Shown here one piece after another: positions 23,759 to 36,200 of a stretch of 64,000 nt of DNA. Under the pieces are notes generated by a model. That model had not been told where the DNA came from and did no database searches. It was given only the letters and a program-made list of their open reading frames with translations. How positions within the stretch are numbered: position 1 is the first letter of the stretch; every line of letters starts with the position of its first letter. The stretch spans positions 9,261,555 through 9,325,554 of the forward strand of contig CAIIXF020000002.1 of assembly GCA_903813345.2 (NCBI GenBank), given 5' to 3'. This stretch comes from Owenia fusiformis (taxonomy: Eukaryota > Annelida > Polychaeta > Sabellida > Oweniidae). A program made the translations under genes and the position numbers.

Positions 23759-24713
23759 TCAATGGCATCTAATATTGAATTTTGATCACTTTATTTGAGT
23801 TTGAAATTTGTTTGGTCTTTGGAAATAGATTTACATCTCCATATAGGACCAAACTCGCGATTCAAACTCTGAAGTGAAAAAATGGCGGCTGCTTATTTTG
23901 AATTTTGTAATCACGACATAAATCCATATGTGGCAAAATATCGAGATGGAACCCTGGGAGCCAATCCTCCTTGAAATGAAAATCAAAACTAAAATCCAAA
24001 ATTAGAGACTCGGACTGAATTGAAATTACTTAAGATTTTGCAAGAACTTCCGATCAGAAGTTGCTTATTAACACCATTTCTATGCAGTTCGTTTTGAAGT
24101 GACGTCACCCCCTCACCCCCATATTCATAATTTTCAACATCTATGTGTAGATGTGATGTTTTAATCAATAAAATTGAATTTCTTTATCTTGTAGTTAGAT
24201 AACAAGTTATGATATTGGTTAACTTGCCAGAGATTAATGTGATATGATTTGAAGCGTTTTAAGAAAATTTTGACACCGCCATATTGAAAATGTGTATTAA
24301 TGTTGAACGGTCTTGAACCCAGTGATAATCGATCTTGACATTTTACAATTTGTTACTCCACGGAGATTTTACCTAAAAACACATCAAATACAATATTCAT
24401 TACCAATTTCGATGGTATCATTTGTAAACGCTCTGATTCAATTCTTCGATGACATCTAATATTGAATTTTGATCACTTTATTTGAGTTTGAAATTTGTTT
24501 GGTCTTTGGAAATAGATTTACATGTCGCGTATAGGACCAAACTCGCGATTCAAACTCTGAAGTGAAAAAATGGCCGCTGCTTATTTTGAATTTTGTAATC
24601 ATGACATGAATCCATATATGGCAAAATATCGAGATGGAACCCTGGGAGCAAATCCTCCTTGAAATGAAAATCAAAACTAAAATCCTAAATTAGAGACTCG
24701 GACTGAATTGAAA
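23759..24713. repeat. Two direct copies of a roughly 270-bp dispersed repeat
   Basis: Segments 23759-24027 and 24450-24713 are nearly identical (ATTGAATTTTGATCACTTTA ... GGGAGCAAATCCTCCTTG). A diverged third copy is at 62610-62795. Between them, 24130-24300 matches the reverse complement of about 49590-49780 (shared GTTATGATATTGGTTAAC-like core), so this is a composite of dispersed families. Confidence 0.75.
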
Positions 24714-25504
24714 ACATGACCATTCCATTCATCGATCCTGACTTACTCTACCGAGCTGACAGAAGTCAGCTCTGGGAAGTTCCGTTGGCATTGCAATGAA
24801 GAGAAGTTTATGAGCGCATGCGCAACAAATTAAAAGATGGTGCGCGCCGGAACAGAAATTTCTCCAATTTAACTGCAAATTACACAACAAATAGGACTTG
24901 TTGACACCACGCGTCAAAAAAAGGGCAAGTAATATTTAATCATCTTCCTAAATACCGTTACTTATGCCAGCGCACCAGCTGGAAGTTGGGGAAAAACGCT
25001 TCACAAGCCGGTATATTCTAACGGTGTGTCAGCTGGCTTTTGAGCCAGCAGTGTTCAGTAAATCCTGAGTGACAGATGAGAAATGTTGAACTTGAATGTT
25101 CTTTTTCAACCATGAAAAGTGAACATAAAATAGCGTTGCATTGTCATTATTTTGTTTGGTATATTGAATAAGATCATCTTAGATGTATTTAACAATATGT
25201 TTAAATGGCTGTTTGTTTGTGATTGATTCATAAAACAAGCAGGCAAGAAGAATAATGTAAAATTTTGGCGTACCTGGAAACGTTGACCTTGACTTTTTCG
25301 TCGCAAGAGGGCGCGTTTCAAACCACTTCCGTCACGAGAAAAATAAAATCCGAACTTCCACTTTTTCGCAATTTAGGTCTCTAAAAGGGTGAAATCATTG
25401 CATAAGACAAGTGAGTATTATTTAGATAAACAACACTCAACATTAATTGATAGAAATTGTCTGTTTCGATGCTGGCTTGTAGATTTTTTTATTTTTTATT
25501 TGAT
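24714..25504. other. Intergenic; GC-richer patch with an NRF1-like site
   Basis: At 24814-24824 lies GCGCATGCGCA, close to the NRF1 palindrome common in metazoan housekeeping promoters, next to the only locally GC-rich stretch (GGTGCGCGCCGG). It could be the HLCS promoter, about 3.3 kb upstream of the large exon. This is weak evidence from one motif. Confidence 0.2.
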
Positions 25505-25902
25505 TCAGCTGGAAAGTAACATTTTGGTAATAAATTGCTATACCTGCACATGTTATTTTCTGGTACAAAATAAAGTATGAAGGCATGTGTCAATTTCCTT
25601 GCTTTTTTCAGGAAAATATCATTACATTGTCTTCCTTTAGAATATCTGGTAGGCGTTCAATGGGACCTCCAGGAAATTCTGATATTTCACACTTTCTATT
25701 TTTCCAAATTTTCTTTCAAAGTTTCCAGACAACACAGGAGCTACCATTGACCTGTTTCTAGATATTCTAAAAGAAGACAGTGTAATGATACTTTCCTGAA
25801 AAAAGCAAGGAAATACACACATGCCTTCATACTTAATCTTGTACCAGAAAATAACATGTGCAGGTATAGCAATTTTTTACCAAAATGTTACTTTCCAGCT
25901 GA
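25505..25902. repeat. Long foldback repeat 1
   Basis: Arms of about 150 bp (25505-25655 and 25755-25902) are inverted copies of each other, with TTCAGCTGGAAAGTAACATT at the outer left and its inverse at the outer right, around a spacer of about 100 bp. RNA from it would form a long hairpin. Confidence 0.85.
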
Positions 25903-25917
25903 ACCTTAAGGTGACAT

Positions 25918-26339
25918 TTAAGGACAGGGTGCATGTTGGGAAATTTTCTGCATTCCTCAATTGAGTCACATGTTATTTTTCAAGCAAGAATAACTCCTTC
26001 CCCACATTGTCTACATCTTCCAAATTTGCACAAAGAGTGCACTTATGTGCCTAGAAAAGCCTTGTGAGAAGGTTTGTTTTGTAAAATGTATAAAAAATGA
26101 AAAAATTCAGTGAAAAAAATTTCTGAAAATTTTCTGATTTTTTTCACCGTATTTTCTTGTTTTTTATACACTTCATCAAAACATTCTTCTCACAAATCTT
26201 TTCTAGGCACATAAGTGCACTCTTTGTGCAAAACTGGAACATATAGGCAATGTGGGGAAGGAGTGATTCTTGTTTGAAAAATAACATGTGACTCAATTGA
26301 GGAATACAGAAAATTTCCCATCATGCACCCTGACCTTAA
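25918..26339. repeat. Long foldback repeat 2 with TTAA ends
   Basis: A near-continuous palindrome of 422 bp with ends TTAAGGACAGGGTGCAT and ATGCACCCTGACCTTAA. TTAA at both outer borders may be the target duplication. It lies 15 bp from foldback 1, so two different elements sit back to back. Confidence 0.85.
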
Positions 26340-28071
26340 GTTAATCAAAAGTACAAAAACATGGGAGCCATATTTTTTTGATAAAGTCAGAAGATTTTGT
26401 ATACTGTTTTCCTTGTATGTGAATGCATATCCTGACTAAAGAGACACATAAAAGAAAACCTCACATTTAAACGCATTTTTCATAACTATGAATTGGAGGT
26501 GTACGGCTCCCAAAAGCTAGCATGAAGAGTGCGAAGTGAGGCTATTTTTTTAAAGTTTCAAGGAGTAGCCTTGCAACAGACACACATTTGCAAGAATTCA
26601 AAATTTCCAGATATAGTCTTACCTTACCAAGGAACAACGAAGGAGCACGAAAATGTGTACTTCTTGCATTGTTAGAGTATAATAAAGCTCAAACCATTGT
26701 GAATTCTAAATATTTCATGTCTACCATTTTGTTTCCTGGAACTATTTTTTAGTCCAGAGTTATCTTCATTCATGTTTCCATTGTTTATCATTCATAAAGC
26801 CTCTATCATGTATCTATCATGATAATTACACTGTAATAGATAAAACATACAAGTGATAATCCATGCCACTTGGTGTAGTCACAAAACTTGCATGAGGATT
26901 AATCAGGAAGTCTAGAAGTAGTTCCGGCAAACAAAATGTGGACATGAAATATTTAGAACATTCAACTTCCAATAATACTGTGTAATACCTTTCATAAGAG
27001 TGTCTCTGAAACCAACTGATGTAATACTGTCAATCTAACGATTGTCTCCGTTTCTCTATCAATTATAGTTTCTAGTAATTATATCAATATAATAAACACA
27101 GTGTCAATTGCCATATGAGTATCTCTATAAAACTGTCGCACTTTGCTTTGAGTGTCTCTTTTACCTTATTACAAGAGTCTCTAGGAACTAAACCAATGCT
27201 CTAATCAACATAATGTTACTTTACACCAATAGTATCTTTGGGGGATCAGATAGAGGGGGGGATTTATATGTCTTTACGATGGAACAAATTCACAATAACT
27301 CGTGTACTTGAAAAAACTAAACTCAGAACCCCAGTAATAAACTGGATATTATATCTCTGGAGAATAAAAAATGGGAAAATTTGGAGTCATAAGAATAAAT
27401 TCAAGTAGCATGTCTTATCATGTCTTATATACACGTGATCCCCCCTCCATCCGATCCCCCCTCCATCCGATCCCCCCTCCATCCAATATTAATTTATTTA
27501 GATTATTTTTGTATAACGCATGGAAACTAATTTTAAAAAGTGAGCAATGTCATTAGTATTGTGATAATAACGTCCCTTATACCTATTTATTACAGGTCGT
27601 GTAGACCATTGTTGCCCGATTTATAGCGAAAACATTGACTTTTGCACGTTGGTGATGATGCGCCTTTTCTAATAGATCTCATATCTTAGAAGGGTATCAC
27701 TTCAAAAAAGAAATACTAGATGACCTAACATGTTTTGCCATTCACTGCGCCTATTCATTTGGCAATTCAGTTGTAAATTTTCTCTTAAAAAAATAAATCT
27801 TCCAAATTTGTTGAGTTTTCTTGCAGAAATCGCCTAATCCCCGTCCATCCATTTTGTATGATCACCGGGCGTGATCATTTCAATTAAAATTCAATCTGTA
27901 AGAAGTATAAATTGAAAGAAATATGAAGTGAAGCCATGTGAAAAATTCATTTTTTATGTTTAAATATCTCTAATTGAGTGATAAACATTCAAAACATTCC
28001 AATGTTTCAACATGTTCTTTTAACTATACCCCTTACTATATACAATTAATTTCATTCAATTTGAACCAGTA
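26340..28071. other. Repeat-rich intergenic DNA
   Basis: No gene is recognised. A short inverted repeat has arms near 26705-26752 and 26919-26965 (AAATATTTCATGTC and inverse). At 27438-27485 there are three copies of GATCCCCCCTCCATCC, with a weak inverse (GGGGGATCAGATAGAGGGGG) near 27240. Loose GAGTGTCTC/GAGTATCTC repeats lie at 26990-27190. Confidence 0.5.
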
Positions 28072-28073
28072 TA

Positions 28074-29069
28074 CAGGGTGGTCCAAAAAAAGTGAACCCC
28101 TGCAACAGGCTACATTTTTCTTAATACATGCATGAATTGGCTCATATTATCACATGTTGTAGAGAAAGGTCTAAAATTTTGGTTGATGCCATAATTTATT
28201 CTCAGTCTTAAATTTTGAAGAAATTACAAGCATTTAACAAACATGCCTGGAAATTAGATATTGTACAAAATTTTACAAATGTGATTCTCGGAAATTGTTG
28301 AAACACATTGGATGATCTTAAACAGCTTTCAGTTAGAGATACAAGTTTGAAAGCCTACCATATGACAAAAGGGACATTATTCAAGCAGAAAACACATTTC
28401 ACACTTTCATTGATCATTTTGAAGCATTTTTAACTGTTCAACAGTTCAGGGGTATGTAACCTACACCAACAGTTAGAGGGGGGCCTCTTATGGAAGAAAG
28501 TTGCCCCCTGTGACCAGGAATCTGATGACCCCTTCATCAAATATCTTTAAAAAATCAAAAGAAAATCTAATATTCAATGTTTTGAGCCATATATCATTAG
28601 AATTGGTCCATGATTTATGAAGATATTGACATTTCAAGATCATATAGGGGTATGTCCATGATTTCACTGGAAAATGTTTTTGTCTGTGGAAGCTTAGCAC
28701 ATCTCTTTGGATCACAATAACTTTGCAACTAACAAATGTACGATGCTAGTTTTAAGCCATAATGTGCAGGATTTAAAATTGAACAAAGTCAGAAAATATT
28801 AGTTCTTTAAGACTGCAGCTTAAAATATTCTCAGGGGAAAGGTGTTAAAGGGTTGAAGAATCGCAGATATTGAAAATCACAATTTGTCCATTTTCAGTAA
28901 TGTTTGGTTAGGGCTTATAATTTCTGCAAATTTCAAGACTAAGAAAAATGTATGGCACCAACATAAATTTAAGACATTCCTCTACAACATGTGAAAATAT
29001 AAAAGAATTCCTGCAAGTAATAAAGGAAATATGGCCAGTTGCAGGGGTTCACTTTTTTGGACCACCCTG
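28074..29069. mobile_element. Mariner-like non-autonomous element
   Basis: The inverted ends CAGGGTGGTCCAAAAAAAGT and ACTTTTTTGGACCACCCTG bound 996 bp, flanked by TA on each side (28072-28073 and 29070-29071). CAGGGTG ends and TA duplication are typical of Tc1/mariner elements. No transposase frame is present. Confidence 0.85.
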
Positions 29070-29071
29070 TA

Positions 29072-30479
29072 TATTGAGATAGACATCACTTTATTATCGC
29101 AAGCCCAGGTGAAGCCTTTACAAAATAAGACGTTACGCCGTTAGTGTATTATATGTTCTCCTTTATTATTCATTGCTTTAACTAAATAAAACTAAATATT
29201 CGAGTTAAAATAAATAACAAATAATACATTTAACAATCCTTAATATTTTCCCGTCTGTGTATATCAGTTGAATATGACAAGGGGCTCTGTGACAGAGTCT
29301 AGAATGATGGTGCGACAACGAGAGTGCAGGGCCGAAAAGTGCGACAAAAAAGAAAACAGGTAGTGTTTGAAATGTCTGCTTTCTGGTGATTCTAAATCTG
29401 TAAATCGTGACACAACCTTTTTGAATATAAAATTGTATTGAAGCGCACATTAATCTGAACAAAACTTGAAATATTTAAGAAGATATTCCACGAATATTAA
29501 AACTTTTGCAATAACTTGGAGGAGCATTGCACGTATTTATCGCGGAAATCTTAGCATTTTCGTCGGTAAAATGAACAATTACAATGTTACGCCATGATGT
29601 ACAGTATCTGACGTCGTATCACTATGTTTTCGAAAATTGCCTGAAAGGCCTCCTCACACGTTATTAAGGAAAACATATCTACGCATTTTGTGCATTTAAC
29701 CATTTGATAACATATTGTGGATCTTATCTTAATTTGTTAATGTGAATTCGCACCTTCATTTGCATGGAAGACTTTGATAAAATCCTTTTTTGATGATTTT
29801 TGTTAGAAAGCTGATGTTTGGCTATAAGCTTAGAAATTCCAAATTGAACAGTCTACTAAGAATACCATGTTGTAAATATTGTTTTCTTTATAATATGTCG
29901 AGCTAGGACTGCTCAAACAAATTCGCTTTTTGTAGCTACAAGTATTTAATTTCAATAGATGATGAACTTCTCGATATAAAAAATTACCCTCATAAGACAT
30001 TGTTGCAATGAATGTGACACTCCGCATTCCCAGGCCCGCATTATGTATTCTCGAAGAAAGCCATCATGATAAACCATTACATCTCATTTCTTATCAGCCC
30101 TGTGTTTCAGGTGAAACAGAAAGATGCTTTGAGTATCAGAATGGAAGAAAGCATATATTTGCATTGATGATGTACAGATAGTTATTATTTTATATAGTGT
30201 TTTTAGTTGTACGTGGAAACCTATTCTAACAAGGAAGGATATTGCAACTTTTTTCAAGATGCTAAAGTTGCAATTTTCGTTATTTTGTTTCATTGTAAAG
30301 ACGCACCTGTGAAAGTGTGTCGCTGGTACAAAGGAGTAGTTGTAAATCAATTTAAGATACACATTTTTTAAACTTGTACGTGAACGTGTAGAATTATGGA
30401 CCTGATGGATTTTTATCGTACCTAACAAGAGGTATGATATTGTAGTCAGCTTGACGGGCGGCGGGCGGCGTCTCACTTT
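29072..30479. other. No gene recognised
   Basis: AT-rich sequence with scattered short frames that show no domain signals. A GC-rich GGCGGCGGGCGGCG patch at 30456-30470 marks the edge of the tandem array that follows. Confidence 0.35.
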
Positions 30480-31350
30480 TCAGCTTGTCTACAGGTTTCC
30501 AGCCAAACCATTTGAGGGATTCATCTGAAATTTTCAGGGATGTTTCTACATATCAAACTCAAGAACTGATTAGTTTTTGGGCATTCTGGGTAAATTTTAA
30601 GGTGGCCATTTTGGATTTTCCGTCCTAAAATCTTCACTTTCAAGACTTGTCTACAGGTTTTCAGCCAAACCGTTTGAGGGATTCATCTGAAATTTTCAGG
30701 GATGTTTCTACATATCAACGTCAAGAACTGATTAGTTTTTGGGCATTCTTGGTAAATTTTAAGGTGGCCATTTTGGATTTTCCGTCCTAAAATCTTTACT
30801 TTCAAGACTTGTCTACAGGTTTCCAGCCAAACCTTTAGAGGGATTCATCTGAAATTTTCAGGGATGTTTCTACATATCAACGTCAAGAACTGATTAGTTT
30901 TTGGGCATTCTGGTTAAATTTTAAGGTGGCCATTTTGGATTTTCTGTCCTAAAATCTTCACTTTCAAGACTTGTCTACAGATTTTCAGCCAAACCATTTG
31001 AGGGATTCATCTTAAATTTTCAGGGATGTTTCTACATATCAACGTCAAGAACTGATTGGTTTTTGGGCATTCTGGGTAAATTTTAAGGTGGCCATTTTGG
31101 ATTTTCCGTCCTAAAATCTTGACTTTCAAGACTTGTCTACAGGTTTCCAGCCAAACCATTTGAGGGATTCATCTGAAATTTTCAGGGATGTTTCTACATA
31201 TCAACGTCAAGAACTGATTAGTTTTTGGGCATTCTGGGTAAATGTTAAGGCTGCCATTTTAGTTTTTCGTCCTAAAATCTTGTCTATCGAGGCTTGTCTA
31301 CAGGTTTCCAGCCAAACCGTTCAAATTTTTACATATGTTACACAGTGATA
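30480..31350. repeat. About 165-bp tandem array related to the core of the 10702 element
   Basis: Five to six copies of a roughly 165-bp unit (ACTTGTCTACAGGTTTCCAG; CATTTTGGATTTTCCGTCC). The same motifs form the interior of the element at 10702-12175, but the TATGTCCCCACC termini are missing here. Confidence 0.9.
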
Positions 31351-32282
31351 AGTTCTAGAGCTGATTAACTTTTCTGCGGCCATCTTGCTTTCTTGGTCAA
31401 CAAGACCACAATGCTGTGTTTTAGGTACGATATTGTTCATGTCTGTGCCTTGTTTCTTCATTTTGTTACTGTTAATACTTGGCCGGTTGAGTATTTAAAG
31501 GTATACATGTCCCAGGTTTTGGTAAGTGGGGGGTCAAACCTCCCCCCTCTCCACACATACACTTTTTATCATGCTTAAGTAACTTTGCATTGTAATGACA
31601 AGGGTGTTATAAACGAGACACAAGGATGATAAGGTAGGGGTACAATATATTTCCGCGCTTGTTTGGTTTGCTTATCTATCAATTTTCTTGATTTTGTCGG
31701 CAAAAAAACCCAAGTGAGGATGATTGCTATCCATCAGTGTGAATTATTGCTTTAAAGGATAAGTGTGACCTTTTAAAGTTAGTTTTAAATAAATTCACAA
31801 TATTTTGAACAAAAGTCCTTCAAAAACATTTTTGAAATTAATAAAAAGTTTCACATTTCACACTTTGATAACATTGGATAAGACAACAATATAAGCCAAA
31901 GTTTTTTTTTTAAAACAATAGTAGGTTTATTTCATTGATTTATTTTTCATAGCATAATACACAATCATGCGGCAAATCGCCTTCTGGCATTTTATGTCCG
32001 CTTTCAATTACAATGTTACATATAGATATACGAAAAATTCTAGAAAAATAAAACACACCCACTGTTTAGAGTTACATTGCAGTTCGAAACTGAGGTACAA
32101 ATCTTAGACAAGGAAGTGCAAATCAAGATCGCTGAATAAAATAAAGGATAGTCTACAGACAGATAGAAGACTTTTAATTTTCCCCCAAAATATTTGACTT
32201 CTAACAAACAGCGAATTATCGAAAACAAACGGCGATTTAGGACACTCGCCCCCTGCTATTGAAAGTCCAGTAATTGTGTGCA
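31351..32282. other. No gene recognised
   Basis: AT-rich intergenic DNA between the tandem array and the palindromic MITE. No coding or RNA signal is seen. Confidence 0.35.
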
Positions 32283-33007
32283 GGAAAGGATAGGTATCGA
32301 TAGGGTGAACTGAATTCAACAATGTTTTTCTCTGAAACTAATTATTGAAAACATTCTGTAAAAAAACACGTCCTTTATGTAATGTTGACTGATTGGCAAC
32401 AATTTAATGCAAAAATTCGTTATATATATTTTACATAACTGTTTTTGTTAACATTTTTTGCGTTATAGTGCAATTGTTTTTTGTTCCTTTCTACCAATTC
32501 TTGAGAATGAAATAAAATGTCTTTCTGAACCTTGTTGGAATAAAATAGCATATACAACATTTTCTTAGACCTCTCATTATTACAGTTATACAAAGGAAAT
32601 TTTGGTTGATTTTACAAAAAGTTTGCAAAAACTTAAAACAAAACCCCCCAAAATATATAAAAATTAAGACAAACATTTTATTTCATTAACAAGATACTTT
32701 TTTAAAATCAACCAAACTTTCCTTTGTATAATTACAATATTGAGAGACCTAAACACATTTTGTTTATGTCATTTTGTTCCAATGAGGTTCGGATAGATGT
32801 TTCATTTCATTCCGAACATATGATACCAAGAACAAAAGAAGTGTCTGATGTGTTTTTTAAAACAAAATAGAGAAAAGGATATATAATGTTACCATCCAAA
32901 AGATGACCATTAAATTAACGATGTGTAAAAGTTTCAGAATGTTTTGGTGACTGGTTTAAGAGAAACATGTGTTCAAAAAGTTCACCATATCGATACCACT
33001 CCTTTCC
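32283..33007. repeat. Palindromic MITE, copy 2
   Basis: The ends GGAAAGGATAGGTATCGATA and ATCGATACCACTCCTTTCC are inverted, and the arms fold onto each other around about 32650. It is homologous along its length to 4472-5077. It lies about 230 bp upstream of the folate receptor start codon. Confidence 0.8.
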
Positions 33008-33240
33008 TGTTTTTTTTCCCACAGGAGGGACATAATGATCAATAGACTGAATTCTCAGGAAATTCAGTCTATGGGATATAGACTAGACCACGCATCACTC
33101 ATCATCACTTATTTTTCAAAGAACATTCATTGATGACATCGCTATTGGAAACAAAATGGCCAATTCAACAATTTTTCATTTACTTAGCCCATATTCAGAA
33201 TTATTAATGTATTATTGTACATACATATTTCAGATGCAAG

Positions 33241-36200
33241 ATGAAGTTACATGAAGTTTGGACCTCCCTGGTTTTGATCTGTTTCTCCACAGTCACTGCC
33301 AATAGACTCAGCCTTCTAAAGAATGTAGATGACTTCATGAATACATGCATGGATGGGCAAAATCACAAGCTTCAGCCAGGGCCAGAGGAACTGCAGTTTC
33401 AAACAGTAAGTGACTGAAGGCACGCAGGTGCATCCTGCCCCCCCCTTCCTTGCCCAAAATCCTGCAGTTTTTCATAATTTTGAACACTTTTGAAGTGATT
33501 TTGGGCAAGAATTGCCTCATGTAAATCCCTTATGGAATTTTTTGAAAAGTGAACCCCCTTGAAAAAAGCCTGGCATGTTTTACCCAAGGCATTTATTTCA
33601 GTGATATATCTAAGTATCGAGAGATTCAATTACTTTTGATTTTACCTGAACTGTCACTAAAAAAATTTTCAATTTTATTTTTCTAGTGATAAATATTTTA
33701 TTTGTTCAGAATTTATATTTCTTTACACTGTTTCCCATGTTATAAAAACTTTTATCATGTTGTCAATCTTGCAGTATCTCAAGTATTTCACAGTACTAAA
33801 CGTTGATTTAAGTCTAATAGTTGAGTTCAGTATTCTAAAACATCCTCATGATTTCCATTTGCAGCTGCTTGAAAATGAGATGAATGATAAAAATAGGCAC
33901 AATCACGTGGTACTAACTTCGACCGTTAATTTGAATTTTTGACCTACCAGATGTTTGAAAATCAAGGATTGCGAGTCTCATACTGCACCGTTTTTCTTCA
34001 AACTTGTTCCATTCAAAGCAAAACAAAAATGCCTTTCTGTTGGTACATTATTCTGCTATTCAGAGTCCCTACTTTCAGCAGCATTTGGGTCCCCAGCTGT
34101 GAGAAGGGCTTCTCACAGCTGGAGACCAAAACGCTGCTAAAACGAGGGACTCTTTACAATAAAGCAATGTACCAACAGAAAGGCAATTTTGTTTTGCTTT
34201 GAAAGATCAAGTTTGAAGAAAAACGGTGCAGTATGAGACTCGCAATCCTTGATTTTCAAACATCTGGTAGGTCAAAAATTCAAATTAACCATTGAAGTTA
34301 GTACCACGTGACAATAGCAATTTTAGTCGGAATGAGAATTTTGCACCTACTTGAGAGAACACTGAAAAATCAAGGATTGCGAGTCTCATACTGCACCGTT
34401 TTTCTTCAAACTTGTTCCATTCAAAGCAAAACAAAAATGCCTTTCTGTTGGTACATTATTCTGCTATACAGAGTCCCTACTTTCAGCAGCATTTGGGTCC
34501 CCAGCTGTGAGAAGGGCTTCTCACAGCTGGAGACCAAAACGCTGCTAAAACGAGGGACTCTTTACAATAAAGCAATGTACCAACAGAAAGGCAATTTTGT
34601 TTTCCTTTGAAAGATCAAGTTTGAAGAAAAACGGTGCAGTATGAGACTCGCAATCCTTGATTTTCAAACATCTGGTAGGTCAAAAATTCAAATTAACCAT
34701 TGAAGTTAGTACCGCGTGACAATAGCAATTTTAGTCGGAATGAGAATTTTGCACCTACTTGAGAGAACACTGAAAAATCAAGGATTGCGAGTCTCATACT
34801 GCACCGTTTTTCTTCAAACTTGTTCCATTCAAAGCAAAACAAAAATGCCTTTCTGTTGGTACATTATTCTGCTATACAGAGTCCCTACTTTCAGCAGCAT
34901 TTGGGTCCCCAGCTGTGAGAAGGGCTTCTCACAGCTGGAGACCAAAACGCTGCTAAAACGAGGGACTCTTTACAATAAAGCAATGTACCAACAGAAAGGC
35001 AATTTTGTTTTGCTTTGAAAGATCAAGTTTGAAGAAAAACGGTGCAGTATGAGACTCGCAATCCTTGATTTTCAAACATCTGGTAGGTCAAAAATTCAAA
35101 TTAACCGTTGAAGTTAGTACCGCGTGACAATAGCAATTTTAGTCGGAATGAGAATTTTGCACCTACTTGAGAGAACACTGACTAATTGAGTATCATATTC
35201 TTTGACAATTTTGAAGGGAAATATAACTGATTTTTTCATATGATTTGTTATTTTTATTTTTCAAAATTGGTACATGGCTGTACCTATCAAACCTCTCTAT
35301 CCACAAGACAACGCAACAAAACAATATCTGTCAAACACCTGTATTATGTCAATAAGTGTTTCATCGGTTTTTGTAATCTCAAACAATTTTTCGACTGACT
35401 CTTTCTCTATTTATTTCAGTGTTTCCCCTGGAAAGATCGAGCTTGTTGCTCAAAAGATGTCACTGCTGAGTTTCAGTCACCAGGTGTCACTAAATGGCTT
35501 GGCTTTGAATGGAATCACTGTGGTGGTATGACGGAGAAATGCAGAAAACATTTTATACAAGATTTATGTTTCTATGAGTGCTCACCAAATGTTGGTCCAT
35601 GGTTAGTTAAGGTGAGTGATATGAGTATATGTAGTGACATATCGCAAAATGAGACACGATTTGAGACCATAGAGACCAAGATGCCTTAAGTTTCTGTCAC
35701 ATTTGCTCTAGAGAAAATATACATTGTGCCGCATATTCCTATATTTTCCTATATTTTATGCTGCATATTTCTCTTGATTTTGGGAAGCTACCGTTGATGT
35801 ATGTTTGCTGTAGATCAAATGTGACTGAGGCATTAGTCCCTAACTCTCATACTAAAATACCTCACAAAAATCGCTACAGCATGCACTTTGCACTGTCAGT
35901 TGAGATTGATACAAATCTTCTTTTCTATAAAAAAGCTAGGAAAGATGGCTTGTCTAGTAAGAGGCAAGTAGAGTTCCAATTCTAAGTTGTACACTCAACC
36001 CTTAACATTTTTAAAAGGCAATAACTCACAATGTGAGTGATATTTTTTCTAACTGTAATATTTACAGAAAATAATGTTAATGGTAAATATTGATTTTTTT
36101 TAAATTAATGAATACAATTTATGGATTTGGTATCTACATGCACTTTCATGCCACAAGTCTATCCTCTACTTATGTTATACTATTTCAGGACAGCGATAGA

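Noticed and set aside
33939-35018. Repeated 87-100 codon frames in three copies
   Set aside because: Each spans both arms of a palindrome and translates inverted sequence; they lie inside a folate receptor intron.
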